Origin: CAZENU01 sp965117035
GTDB taxonomy: Bacteria > Chloroflexota > Dehalococcoidia > Lucifugimonadales > CAZENU01
NCBI GenBank assembly: GCA_965117035.1
Contig: OZ220748.1
Span: forward strand, 1,488,001-1,552,000
Direction of reading: 5' to 3'
Length of the DNA: 64,000 nucleotides
Position 1 is the first letter of the stretch. Every line of letters begins with the position of its first letter. Under the pieces are notes generated by a model. It saw only the letters and a program-made list of their open reading frames with translations. It was not told the DNA's origin and made no database searches. Position numbers and translations under genes: made by a program. This document shows positions 16,601 through 25,160 of this stretch, piece by piece.

Positions 16601-17614
16601 ATGATACGCGAAGCAATAGCGAAGCTCGTGGAGGGTACGTCCCTGGCCGCGGACGAGGCCGGCGGGGCCCTGGGCGAGATCATGGACGGCGAGGCAACCC
16701 CCGCCCAGATCGCCGCATTCGTCACCGCCCTCCGCGTCAAGGGCGAGACGCTGGACGAGATCGTCGGCATGGCCCGCGTCATGCGCGACAAGTCGCTCCA
16801 CGTCGACGTCGACGGCCCCCTGGTCGACACCTGCGGCACGGGCGGCGACGCGTCCGGCACCTTCAACATCTCGACGACGGTCGGGTTCGTCGCAGCCGGC
16901 GCGGGCGCGAGGGTCGCCAAGCATGGCAACCGGGCGGCGTCCGGCACGACCGGCAGCGCCGACGTGCTCGAAGAGCTGGGCGCGAAGATCGACCTGGGCC
17001 CCGACGGGGTCAAGCGCTGCATCGAGGAGGTCGGCTTCGGCTTCATGTTCGCCCAGACCTTCCACCCCGCGATGAGGTTCGCCGCCGTGCCCCGGCGCGA
17101 GATCGGCATCAGGACGATATTCAACACGCTCGGCCCGCTCATGAACCCGGCCGGTTCTACCGCCAAGGTCTTCGGCATGGCCGACCCGGGCCTCGCGCCA
17201 GTCGTCGCTCAGTTCCTCGCCATGCAGGGAGCCGGCCACGCGTTGCTCGTCCACGGCCGCGACGGCCTCGATGAGATCAGCCTGGCCGCCCCGACCGACG
17301 TGTGGGAGCTGAAGGACGGCAACGTCTCCACCTACACCGTGACCGCTGGCGACTTCGGGCTCGGCAACATCGACAGCGAGGCGCTGAGGGTCGCTGACAT
17401 CGCGGCCAGCGCCGCCAAGCTGCGCTCGGTGCTCGACGGCGACCCCGATCCGGCCCGCGACGTCGTCGTGGCCAACGCCGCGGGAGCGCTCGTCGCCGCC
17501 GACAAGGCCGACAACCTGATGGACGGCGCGGCGCTCGCCGCGGACGCGATCGACGGCGGCGCGGCCAGGGCAAAGCTCGACGCCTTCGTCGCGCTCAGCG
17601 CCAGCCTGGAATAG
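16601..17614 (+). CDS. trpD: Anthranilate phosphoribosyltransferase
   Basis: Transfers phosphoribosyl from PRPP to anthranilate. The 337 residues show the family glycine-rich PRPP/Mg site DTCGTGGDASGTFNIST, KHGNRAASGTTGSADVLEELGAKIDL, the FMFAQTFHPAMRFAAVPRREIGIRTIFNTLGPLMNPA block and the C-terminal NAAGAL. ATG 16601 has GGAGGAGA upstream. It stands fifth in the operon and is monofunctional (not fused to TrpG). Confidence 0.97.
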   Translation: MIREAIAKLVEGTSLAADEAGGALGEIMDGEATPAQIAAFVTALRVKGETLDEIVGMARVMRDKSLHVDVDGPLVDTCGTGGDASGTFNISTTVGFVAAGAGARVAKHGNRAASGTTGSADVLEELGAKIDLGPDGVKRCIEEVGFGFMFAQTFHPAMRFAAVPRREIGIRTIFNTLGPLMNPAGSTAKVFGMADPGLAPVVAQFLAMQGAGHALLVHGRDGLDEISLAAPTDVWELKDGNVSTYTVTAGDFGLGNIDSEALRVADIAASAAKLRSVLDGDPDPARDVVVANAAGALVAADKADNLMDGAALAADAIDGGAARAKLDAFVALSASLE

Positions 17615-17625
17615 GGCCGACGACG

Positions 17626-18408
17626 ATGCCCGGAATACTCGACCAGATCGTCGACGTGAAGCGCGTCGAGGTGGAACGCCTGAAGACCGAGCAGCCCCAG
17701 GCCGAGCTCGAGCGCCGCATCGAGACCCAGGCGCCCGCGCTCAACATGGCCGGCGCCCTCATGGGCGACCGAGTCCGCGTCATCGGCGAGGCGAAGCGCT
17801 CCTCGCCGGTCAAGGGCGTCCTACGGGAGGACTTCGACCCCGTCTCGCTTGCTACCGCCTACGCGGACAACGGCGCGGCCGCCATCTCGGTGCTCACGAA
17901 CGTCGAGCACTTCGGCGGCAGCATCGCAGACATGGTCGCCGTCCGCGAGCGGATGTACGGCCGGGGCGTCCCGGTGCTGCGCAAGGACTTCGTATACGAC
18001 CCATACCAGGTGTACGAGTCGCGCGCCCACGGCGCCGACGCCATCCTGCTCATCGTGTCCATCCTCTCGCCCGCGCTGCTCCAGGAGCTGATCGCCCTGT
18101 CCCGCTCCCTCTGGATGCAGTGCCTCGTTGAGGTCCACGACGAGGCGGAGCTCAAGACGGCCGTCAGCGCCGGGGCGGAGATCGTAGGCATCAACAACCG
18201 CAACCTCCGCACCTTCGAGACGCGCCTCGACGTCACCGAGCGCCTGGCGCCGCTGGCGCCGTTCGGCGGCGTCGTCGTCAGCGAGAGCGGCATCTCGACC
18301 CGGGCCGACGTCGACCGCGTCGGCCGCGCCGGCGCGCACGCGATACTCGTCGGCGAGGCGCTCGTCTCCTCGGACGATCCGGGCGCCAAGATGCGGGAGC
18401 TGGCGTGA
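17626..18408 (+). CDS. trpC: Indole-3-glycerol phosphate synthase
   Basis: Ring-closure step of tryptophan synthesis; a TIM-barrel enzyme of 260 residues. Signature elements are IGEAKRSSPVKGVLREDFDP (catalytic Lys region), AAAISVLTNVEHFGGS, VLRKDFVYDPYQVYESRAHGADAILLI, LVEVHDEAEL, IVGINNRNLRTFETRLD and VVSESGIS. The stop overlaps the start of trpF by one base. Confidence 0.97.
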   Translation: MPGILDQIVDVKRVEVERLKTEQPQAELERRIETQAPALNMAGALMGDRVRVIGEAKRSSPVKGVLREDFDPVSLATAYADNGAAAISVLTNVEHFGGSIADMVAVRERMYGRGVPVLRKDFVYDPYQVYESRAHGADAILLIVSILSPALLQELIALSRSLWMQCLVEVHDEAELKTAVSAGAEIVGINNRNLRTFETRLDVTERLAPLAPFGGVVVSESGISTRADVDRVGRAGAHAILVGEALVSSDDPGAKMRELA

Positions 18409-19067
18409 TGAGGTTCAAGATCTGCGGCCTGCGGGACGCGGCCAACGCGCTCGTCGCCGCGGACGCCGGCGCCGATTTCGTCGGCTTCAACTTCGTCCCC
18501 GGCGTGCGAAGGCGGATTCCCGTCGAAGACGCCCGCGCCGCGATAGACGAGCTTCGCCAGCGATGCGACGGCACTCCTCCGCGCGTCGTCGGCCTGTTCG
18601 CCGACCAGCCGGCGGACGAGGTGAACAGCACCGTCGACGCCTGCGGCCTCGACCTCGTCCAGCTATGCGGACAGGAGTCCGGTGACTACATGCGCCTCGT
18701 CGACGCGCCGGTGATCAAGATGCTCAGGGTGCGCGACGACGACAGCCTGGAAGAGGCCGTCGCCCGGACCATGCGCGACGCCGACGCCCTCGTCTCCGAC
18801 GGCCACCGGGTGCACCTGGAGGGCTACGTGCCGGGCGCCAAAGGCGGCACCGGCCACACCTTCGACTGGCGCGTCGCCGAAAGGGTCGCGGAGCAACACG
18901 GTATCATCCTCGCCGGCGGTCTCGACCCCGGCAACGTGCGCCCGGCCATCGACGCAGTGTCCCCCTGGGCCGTAGACGTGTCCAGCGGAGTCGAGACCGA
19001 CGGCGTCAAGGACCCCGCCAAAATCCGCGCCTTCGCCGCGGCTGTCAGAGAGTCTCCCAAGGGTTGA
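18408..19067 (+). CDS. trpF: Phosphoribosylanthranilate isomerase
   Basis: Amadori rearrangement of phosphoribosylanthranilate; 219-residue TIM barrel. Motifs are MRFKICGLRDAANALVAADAGADFVGFNFVPGVRRRI (catalytic Cys in KICG), LVQLCGQES, GGTGHTFDWRVAERV and LAGGLDPGNVRPAID, ending VDVSSGVETDGVKDPAKI. ATG 18408 overlaps the trpC stop; GTG 18405 is an alternative. It is the last trp gene here: trpB and trpA are absent downstream, and the 3' end overlaps the antisense vapC by 23 bp. Confidence 0.96.
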   Translation: MRFKICGLRDAANALVAADAGADFVGFNFVPGVRRRIPVEDARAAIDELRQRCDGTPPRVVGLFADQPADEVNSTVDACGLDLVQLCGQESGDYMRLVDAPVIKMLRVRDDDSLEEAVARTMRDADALVSDGHRVHLEGYVPGAKGGTGHTFDWRVAERVAEQHGIILAGGLDPGNVRPAIDAVSPWAVDVSSGVETDGVKDPAKIRAFAAAVRESPKG

Positions 19068-19464
19068 CGATATCGATGTCGAGCGATTCGAAGTCGGCCA
19101 CATTGCGCGTGACCAGGGCCAGGCCGCGGGCCTTAGCGGTGCCGGCGATGAGGGCGTCCCCGACATCCAGCGTCAGCCCTGAGCGCTGGGTGTGTGCCCT
19201 GAATTGAGCAGCCCACTCTGCGCCCGCCCTGTCGAGCGGCAAGACGCGGTCATCGTATTCCCGGATCAGGCGGGACAGCTTTCCTATCAACCCGGTGCGG
19301 CGCCTGCCCTGTGGCAGACGCCGTACGCCGTACTCGAGTTCGTGGACCACGATCGCCGACAACCATAGATCGTCGTGCTCCAGGAAGAATCCGGCAACGC
19401 GCGGATGTGGGACGCTGCGCACCATCTCCGAAACCACGTTTGTGTCCAGGAGGTGGCCGCTCAT
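19045..19464 (-). CDS. vapC: VapC-type PIN-domain ribonuclease toxin
   Basis: A 139-residue PIN-domain endoribonuclease, expected to cleave RNA (often initiator tRNA or rRNA in this family). The first acidic residue is in LLDTNVVSEMV. The mid Glu is in VVHELEYGVRR and the C-terminal acidic cluster in LDVGDALIAGTAKARGLALVTRNVADF. The start overlaps the antitoxin stop by 4 bp, typical of coupled toxin-antitoxin genes. Its 3' end runs 23 bp into the end of trpF on the other strand. Confidence 0.92.
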   Translation of the reverse strand: MSGHLLDTNVVSEMVRSVPHPRVAGFFLEHDDLWLSAIVVHELEYGVRRLPQGRRRTGLIGKLSRLIREYDDRVLPLDRAGAEWAAQFRAHTQRSGLTLDVGDALIAGTAKARGLALVTRNVADFESLDIDIVNPWETL

Positions 19465-19739
19465 CCGCCATCTTCGTCGTCAACAAAGGGGATGGGCCGG
19501 TTCGAGCTGCGATCCGGGAGTTCGATCTCGACTCCCTGAGGCATGTTCTCGATGAGCCATTGGCCCAACGGTTTGCGGGGAGGCACCTTTTCCTCCCATG
19601 CCGCCGCGGGCACTACGACGAACGGCCGACGGGTCCCAATACGCTGGGGCCCCTCCTCCTCGGCAAGGCGCAGAACTTCGGACAGGCGAGCCTTCGCCTC
19701 GGCGACCGTCCACACGCGGACGGGCTCGGTCTTGTTCAC
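19461..19739 (-). CDS. Phd/YefM-type antitoxin
   Basis: A 92-residue DNA-binding antitoxin paired with the downstream VapC. The N-terminus TVAEAKARLSEVLRLAEEEGPQRIGTRRPFVVVPAAAWEE is the Phd/YefM DNA-binding fold. The C-terminal part (PLGQWLIENMPQGVEIELPDR) should wrap the toxin. Translation begins at GTG 19739 with GGAGG upstream. A 9-bp inverted repeat 26 bp upstream overlaps a possible -10 box and is the likely autoregulatory operator. Confidence 0.9.
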   Translation of the reverse strand: MNKTEPVRVWTVAEAKARLSEVLRLAEEEGPQRIGTRRPFVVVPAAAWEEKVPPRKPLGQWLIENMPQGVEIELPDRSSNRPIPFVDDEDGG

Positions 19740-19764
19740 GACGTGCCTCCAACTGGTGATGCGT

Positions 19765-19785
19765 AGTAGTCTACTATAGACTACT
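19765..19785 (-). promoter_or_regulatory. Palindromic operator/promoter of the toxin-antitoxin pair
   Basis: AGTAGTCTA and TAGACTACT are perfect 9-bp inverted arms around CTA. On the minus strand the centre contains TATAGT, a plausible -10. Its position 26 bp before the antitoxin start fits autorepression by the antitoxin or complex (inference). Confidence 0.75.
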
Positions 19786-19907
19786 CGGCTGGTTCATTCC
19801 AGCCTCGCGCCCCGGATTCACCACCTACTCCGCCAGACTGGCTCGGCAGACTGCTTCCGTGGTCGCGATGGCGCACCATATCGGTGATGGATTCCCGCGA
19901 AGCGTGA

Positions 19908-20056
19908 CCTTTGCATAACCGTCATTCCCGCGCAGGGAGACCCTTGCATAACCGTCATTCCCGCGCAGGGAGACCCTTGCATAACCGTCATTCCCGCGCA
20001 GGGAGACCTTTGCATAATCGTCATTCCCGCGCAGGCGGGAACCCAGGGCCGGGCGG
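19908..20056. repeat. 33-bp tandem direct repeats of an ATTCCCGC element
   Basis: Four consecutive 33-bp units (CCTTGCATAACCGTCATTCC...) start at 19908, 19941, 19974 and 20007; the last leads into GCAGGCGGGAACCCAGG. There are no unique spacers, so this is not a CRISPR array. The 464-bp gap between the antitoxin and the DUF1028 gene holds this array plus scraps of the same element near 20110-20130. Confidence 0.9.
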
Positions 20057-20203
20057 CTTCCAGATACGAAATCGCCGCACGTCCACCACTGTTCGCCGCA
20101 AGCAAGGGGGTTACGCAAGGGTCTCCCTTGCCGGGAACAACGGCGGTGGGGGATTGGACACGCTCTCCGACCCCAGAGGTTCGGGGGGATGTCCCTTGCG
20201 TCC

Positions 20204-20929
20204 CTACTCGCCCGCCAGCGCCCGCTGCTGGGCGAGGAACTCGTGGTGGGACGGCGCGTTCGGCGGGTCATTGACCCGGAGCTTGTAGTACCACGGGATG
20301 TACGGCCTGTACTCCGCCCACAGGCATCGCAGCGCCCCTATCCCCTCGGCCGTCTCGTGGGAGTCCACCCGCAGGTCCATGACGGCGTAGTCCTCGTCCT
20401 CGTAGACGATGAGCGCCGCCGACCGGTCCTGGTTGGGCCAGTCGGGAAACGCCGCCTGCTGCCCCCCGGCGTCCCGGCCGGCCTCCAGCGACGTCAGCAG
20501 CCGGTCGTCGAGGTCGCCGTCCCCGGTGCGCTCGAACGCCTCCGCCATCGCATCCAGGACGTGCTCGCCGTCGAGGTGGTTGCCGAAGACGGCGTACCCC
20601 TCCCCGACCGCGTGCCCTGTCCACGGCCTCGTGTGCTCTCCGGTATGCGCCGCGACCCGCCCGTCCTTGTCGACGATCGCGACCTGCCGGTGCTCGAAGT
20701 AGGCGTCGCTGGAGCGCAGTTGGGCCATGACGCCCTCCGGAGAGTACCCCATCTCGAGCAGCCGCATCGCCAGCCCCCGCAGCCGCGGGTCGGCGTAGGC
20801 CTGCGACGACACCGCCCCGACGTGCGACTTCACCAGCGGGCAGTACCCGCCGACGGCGAGCGAAAAGGTGGCTATCCCGATTCCGAGCTGTCCCGTGCGC
20901 GGGCAGTGCGCCGCTATCGTGTAGGTCAT
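20204..20929 (-). CDS. DUF1028 family protein (Ntn-hydrolase-like)
   Basis: The 241 residues begin MTYTIAAHCPRTGQLGIGIATFSLAVG, the typical DUF1028 start, continue with a conserved QAYADPRLRGLAMRLLEMG and end with a WAEYRPYIPWYYKLRVNDPPNAP segment. The family has an Ntn-hydrolase-like fold, but its reaction is not established. ATG 20929 has GGAGGAG upstream. It lies just downstream of a phosphotriesterase-like gene on the same strand, with a repeat between them; a shared catabolic role is possible but unproven. Confidence 0.85.
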   Translation of the reverse strand: MTYTIAAHCPRTGQLGIGIATFSLAVGGYCPLVKSHVGAVSSQAYADPRLRGLAMRLLEMGYSPEGVMAQLRSSDAYFEHRQVAIVDKDGRVAAHTGEHTRPWTGHAVGEGYAVFGNHLDGEHVLDAMAEAFERTGDGDLDDRLLTSLEAGRDAGGQQAAFPDWPNQDRSAALIVYEDEDYAVMDLRVDSHETAEGIGALRCLWAEYRPYIPWYYKLRVNDPPNAPSHHEFLAQQRALAGE

Positions 20930-20940
20930 CACTCCTCCTT

Positions 20941-21048
20941 CGGTCGCACTGACCCCGGACCTGGGTTCCCGCCTGCGCGGGAATGACGGTTGTGCAAGGG
21001 GCTCCGCGAGCGGGAACGACGGGCAAACAGCGCTCCCGTCGAGGGAGC
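20941..21048. repeat. ATTCCCGC palindromic repeat copies between genes
   Basis: GGGTTCCCGCCTGCGCGGGAATGACGG (20963-20990 region) and a degenerate copy (GCGGGAACGACGGG), followed by CTCCCGTCGAGGGAGCGGG. The same family occurs at 19908, 39531 and 57400-57990. Confidence 0.8.
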
Positions 21049-21051
21049 GGG

Positions 21052-22194
21052 CTATCCCGGCGCGACGAACGGGAGTATCGCCGCCGGGTTGCGCACCATC
21101 ATCTTGTCGATCTGCGTCTCGGTGACGCCCAGGTCCCGGAGGTACGGCAGGAACTTCTCCAGGATGTACGAGTAGCCGAAGCCGCCGAAGCGCTTCAGGT
21201 GGACCTTCCAGCACACGTCGTGCGACAGCAGCAGCCGGTCCTCGTAGCCGTGCGCGATCAGCTCCGGGATGGCCCGCGCGACCGCTATCGTGATGCTGAC
21301 GCCCGGCTCGTCGCGGTACTGGCCCCTGAGCATCGACGGCGTCAGCGGCGCGGTGCGCCCGATCAGGTCGAACTGGATGTAGACGCCCCGCTCCAGCAGC
21401 TCCAGCATCAGCGGCACCTCGTACGCCATCTCGTCCGAGTGCCCCAGGACCACCCGGTGCAGGTCGGCGCCCTCCTCGGCCACGACGTCGAGCGACTGGT
21501 GGCGCTCCCCCAGCCTGCCGCCGCGGTGGAACGAGATCGGCCCTCCGGTCGCGACCGCCGCGCGCGCCGCGGCCCTGATGCTCTTCGTCTCGTTCGCCGT
21601 GATCGGATCGCCGTTGACCCCGATCTCGCCTATCACCCCTGCCCTGACGTCGGTGCCGCCGACGCCCTCCGTCACGTCCCGGACGATCTCGTCCGTGAGT
21701 TCCTCGACGGTGCGGTAGTCCATGTCCTCGGGGTGGAACACCTTCTGGTAGAAACCGGTGCCCATGACGACGTGCAGGCCCGTGGCCTCGGAGACCCTGC
21801 GCATCGCCAGCGCGTCCCGCTTCAGGCCGATGCTCGTCACCTCGACCATCGCGCCGCCGCCGCGGTCCTTGAACTCCATCGCCTCCTCGACGGCCAGCGC
21901 CTCGTCCGCCAGCACGTAGTTGTCGAGGATCGGCTCCAGATCGATGGCGCGGTGGAGGTTGCCCAGGCCGACCTTCGCCTCCCACACGGGAATCTCGGTC
22001 GCGGGGAAGTCCTCCGTCGTGTAGATGGGCTCGGAGCGGCCCTCGATCTCGACGAGCTTCAGGTGGGGCAGGTGCGCCTTGCGCAGGTCGATGAACAGGT
22101 GCTCGTGCATCAACGTCTGCCCGAGGCTGTCGGGCGAAACGGGGCCCAGCACCGTGAGGACCTTGCCTGCCAGGTCGGGGATGGACGGGCTCAT
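21052..22194 (-). CDS. Phosphotriesterase-family metal-dependent hydrolase
   Basis: A 380-residue amidohydrolase-superfamily TIM barrel of the PTE/PHP group. The metal ligands are recognisable: the HxH pair in LMHEHLFIDLR, the bridging position as Glu in GVIGEIGVNGD (as in PHP-type members rather than the carboxylated Lys of true PTE), His in ISFHRGGR, His in VVLGHSDEMA and Asp in LLLSHDVCWK. Family members hydrolyse lactones or phosphate esters; the substrate is not predictable here. ATG 22194. Confidence 0.88.
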   Translation of the reverse strand: MSPSIPDLAGKVLTVLGPVSPDSLGQTLMHEHLFIDLRKAHLPHLKLVEIEGRSEPIYTTEDFPATEIPVWEAKVGLGNLHRAIDLEPILDNYVLADEALAVEEAMEFKDRGGGAMVEVTSIGLKRDALAMRRVSEATGLHVVMGTGFYQKVFHPEDMDYRTVEELTDEIVRDVTEGVGGTDVRAGVIGEIGVNGDPITANETKSIRAAARAAVATGGPISFHRGGRLGERHQSLDVVAEEGADLHRVVLGHSDEMAYEVPLMLELLERGVYIQFDLIGRTAPLTPSMLRGQYRDEPGVSITIAVARAIPELIAHGYEDRLLLSHDVCWKVHLKRFGGFGYSYILEKFLPYLRDLGVTETQIDKMMVRNPAAILPFVAPG

Positions 22195-22243
22195 GGGTCA
22201 GCGACTCCCGGTCGAGCGTGAGCGCCGGGCGGCGGTCACGGCG

Positions 22244-22504
22244 TCATGACGAGCGGGCCGCGCGCAGGAATATCGCGACCAGCGCTCCCATGAAGGCGGC
22301 GACCAGGGCCCCGACGATGAACAGCGGCAGCAGTACGATGACTATCGCGACGGTCGGCACCGCGAGCACGCCCATGACGATTACTCCCAGCACCTTGACC
22401 AGCAGCGATGGCGCCGCGCCGGCCCGAAACCGCTCGCGCCTGACCGCACGGAAACCCGCGATGTTCACCGATGCGCTCCTGTTCTCCCCGACCGGCGGCG
22501 CCAT
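22244..22504 (-). CDS. Small hydrophobic membrane protein
   Basis: An 86-residue product with no recognised family. After a basic N-terminal stretch (AVRRERFRAG) two adjacent hydrophobic segments fill residues 34-80 (LLVKVLGVIVMGVLAVPTVA and LLPLFIVGALVAAFMGALVA). The start at ATG 22504 is uncertain. It lies 36 bp downstream of the lipoprotein gene on the same strand and may share its transcript. Confidence 0.5.
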   Translation of the reverse strand: MAPPVGENRSASVNIAGFRAVRRERFRAGAAPSLLVKVLGVIVMGVLAVPTVAIVIVLLPLFIVGALVAAFMGALVAIFLRAARSS

Positions 22505-22540
22505 TGGGAAGGCTCCCGGTCGCGGCGGGCCGTCCCGACG

Positions 22541-23041
22541 CTACTGACCGGAGGAGCCTGCCAGCTCCGGGATCGGGAAGCCGTGCTGCTCGCATGCCGC
22601 GCGCAGCGCGTCTATCTCCGTCCTGACGTCCTCGAACTTGAACTCGAGCTGCGTCGCCGCCATGAGCGCCTTGACCGAGGGATGTATGGGCTCGTCCGAG
22701 CCGATCGACAGCCCGTACATGTTCTTGATCCTGTACCGGGTCTCGCCGACCGAGACCACGTCGCCCTGCACGCCGCTTATCTGCCCGGCGTTGACGTCGT
22801 TCATCAGCTCGACGAACCAATCGCACGTCTGCTTGCTCTGCCGGTTCGTGGTCGCCGCGTCCACCCTCTGCGACCGCGTCGGCACCGCCGTCGGGAGCTC
22901 GGAGGCGGACGTGTCCGTCGAGCCGCCGCCGCCCGAAGGAGCGGCCGGAACGCCCGCGTCGGTCTGGGGCGCTTCGTCGTCCGAAGAGCAACCCGCGAGC
23001 GCCAGCACGATGATAGCCACGAATACGATTGATGCCCTCAT
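22541..23041 (-). CDS. Putative lipoprotein
   Basis: A 166-residue secreted protein of unknown function. The signal peptide MRASIVFVAIIVLALAGC ends in a clear lipobox (LAGC). A Ser/Gly/Thr-rich low-complexity linker (about 20-60) precedes a folded part (CDWFVELMNDVNAGQISG..., KALMAATQLEFKFEDVRTEIDALRAACEQHGFPIP) that looks alpha-helical with two cysteines. No enzyme motif is seen. Confidence 0.7.
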   Translation of the reverse strand: MRASIVFVAIIVLALAGCSSDDEAPQTDAGVPAAPSGGGGSTDTSASELPTAVPTRSQRVDAATTNRQSKQTCDWFVELMNDVNAGQISGVQGDVVSVGETRYRIKNMYGLSIGSDEPIHPSVKALMAATQLEFKFEDVRTEIDALRAACEQHGFPIPELAGSSGQ

Positions 23042-23242
23042 CGCGCGCTCACCTCCCCAGTCCGAGTCCGGCGACGCCCCGTCCCAACGGTAGCCCGATT
23101 ATAGGCCCGACTATGGGGACGGTCAAACCGGGCCGATCACTAGCGCGGGCCGGGACGAGCAACTCCCTCTCCCCGGTCTGCACAATGCGAGAGCCGGGAG
23201 TAGGGCCGAGGGCCGCTAACCGACCATGGGCATTGCTGAACG

Positions 23243-25081
23243 CTAGTGCGCTGCGACGTAGGCGGTCGTCAACGTGTTGAAGTCTTGGTTGAACGTGCTC
23301 TCGAAGCCGATCAGCCACGGCTGCACCACCCACCTCACAGCATTCACTTCCGTGATCGGAATTGCCAATGCACTTGCCACGTACTCCTGCTCAACGGCCT
23401 GGAACGCCTCGCAGCGGTCGGGATGATCGAATGGAAGAGAGCGGGCGTAAGCATGCAGAGCGGCCAACACGGGCCAGGGATCGTCTTCATCCCAGGTCCT
23501 GCCGAGGATGAGTCGGTCCGCCATGTAGCCGGGATCGGGAACCCACGAATCCAGGCCGACGTCCCGGAGGTGCGGAGCGGTCCGCCGGGGCATTCCAGCG
23601 CCGCGTCCCCGGATTTCCAGGTCTACGCCCAGGTTGTGCTTCCAATACCTCTTCATGAAGATTCCCAGCTCAACCATGTCGGGCCGGCTGAGGTCGATCG
23701 TGAGCGACGTCCCGTCGTCTCCGCTGCCATGCTCCGACTCGGACAGGTACTGACGCGCCAGGTCCGGATCGTACGGCTGATGATTGGCGCCCGGGTCATG
23801 GCACAGCGCCATGCTGGTTATCAGTCCCTTCGCGTGGACTGCCGAGGAGCCCCACACGATCTTGACGATCTTCTCCATGTCCTGTCCGTGGGCCAGGGCC
23901 TTGCGGAACAGGAGGTCGTCGAGCGGGGACGCTTCGATGTCCGGCTCTATCGCCAGGGACCCGATAGCCGGCGAGATATACACCAGCGGGTTGAATGGAT
24001 GGCGCGGGTCGTGCGCGGCCTCGAAAGTCGACCTGTCGATCTTCATCAGGTCCAGTTCGCCGCTCTCGAACATGATCAGCCGCACTCGCTCGTCCGGGAT
24101 GTTCGGCAGCTCCAGCTTCCAGATATACGGGTCGCCGTACACCCCGGGCCACTCCACCCGAGTCCAGTGATTGCCTGCCAGGTCTATCCGGGTCAGCTCG
24201 GTGAGACCGGTTCCCGGATCGTACGTGAGGCTGAAGGGGCCCGCGCCTATGGGAGCCCTTCCCCAATTCTCGTCGGCCAGCACCTGGTCGAGCTTCGAGA
24301 TACCGACTTGCCACGCCGCCAGGTGCAGAGGCAACCATACCGAGGGCACGACTGTCTCGATCTCCAGGGTATGGGCGTCTATGACCCTGAGACCCTCGGC
24401 CTCAGCGGCCTCGCCGGCCATCAGCGCTTCCCAGCCCCTTATGCTGCCGAGAATGAGGCTCGCGCCGCCCCAAGCGGCGGCATTGCCGGGCTTGGCGCCG
24501 TGCTCCCAGTAGGCCTTGATGTCGGCTGCCATGATCGGCGTGCCGTCCTGGAAGACTGCGTCCTCTCGCAACCTTATGGTCCAGACGGCCCAGCTTTCTC
24601 TGGACGCGATGCCGGTGGCTAGCCAAGGCCGTGGGAAGTCTTCGCTACTAGGCATGAACGGCGTCCCGAAGACGTGGGCGGAGAAGAGTCTGTTCGCGCC
24701 TGTATCGCGCCACGGGGCCATCGTGTCGCGCATCTGTCCGACAGCCGTCACGACCTGCGTGTGGTGTAGGTCCGGTTCAAATCTGTACAAGCTCCGGGAC
24801 CGAATCGGATCTCCGTGCGGTCGTTCATAGCGCCAAGGGGCCACCGCGTCTGCTGCCGGCTGGGCCGGCAGCGGAGTGTTCGGCGCCTTGGCCGGCTTCG
24901 GGGCCTTGGGCTGGATCGCCCTGCCGGCGGGTGCCACGGGCTCGGCTGGCTGTGCCGCTGCCTGCGGATCCGCCGGCTCACCGCCGGCACAACCGGCGGC
25001 CATCACGATTACCGCAGACCAGACGGCAGCGACCGGCAGCGACATCGTTCTCAAGATCGTGAACATCGCGTCACTCTCCAT
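23243..25081 (-). CDS. ABC transporter substrate-binding protein, family 5 (peptide/nickel type)
   Basis: A 612-residue lipoprotein binding component (SBP_bac_5). The signal peptide ends at VMAAGC. A Pro/Ala-rich linker follows to about residue 75. The typical solute-binding fold is recognisable (FQDGTPIMAADIKAYWEHG, WGRAPIGAGPFSLTYDPGTGLTELTRI, DPDLARQYLSESEHG). No permease or ATPase gene is adjacent, so the ligand is unknown and the gene is an orphan here. ATG 25081 or 25066. Confidence 0.85.
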   Translation of the reverse strand: MESDAMFTILRTMSLPVAAVWSAVIVMAAGCAGGEPADPQAAAQPAEPVAPAGRAIQPKAPKPAKAPNTPLPAQPAADAVAPWRYERPHGDPIRSRSLYRFEPDLHHTQVVTAVGQMRDTMAPWRDTGANRLFSAHVFGTPFMPSSEDFPRPWLATGIASRESWAVWTIRLREDAVFQDGTPIMAADIKAYWEHGAKPGNAAAWGGASLILGSIRGWEALMAGEAAEAEGLRVIDAHTLEIETVVPSVWLPLHLAAWQVGISKLDQVLADENWGRAPIGAGPFSLTYDPGTGLTELTRIDLAGNHWTRVEWPGVYGDPYIWKLELPNIPDERVRLIMFESGELDLMKIDRSTFEAAHDPRHPFNPLVYISPAIGSLAIEPDIEASPLDDLLFRKALAHGQDMEKIVKIVWGSSAVHAKGLITSMALCHDPGANHQPYDPDLARQYLSESEHGSGDDGTSLTIDLSRPDMVELGIFMKRYWKHNLGVDLEIRGRGAGMPRRTAPHLRDVGLDSWVPDPGYMADRLILGRTWDEDDPWPVLAALHAYARSLPFDHPDRCEAFQAVEQEYVASALAIPITEVNAVRWVVQPWLIGFESTFNQDFNTLTTAYVAAH

Positions 25082-25160
25082 GCCGCGGGCGCGGTTGCCC
25101 GCGGCACTACCGTAACAACATGGAGGTTCCTGTCAATACCTCGGAGACCGAGGCACCCGT

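Noticed and set aside
19908..20056. CRISPR-like array
   Set aside because: The 33-bp units are contiguous with no variable spacers and no cas genes are near; the unit is the dispersed ATTCCCGC element.
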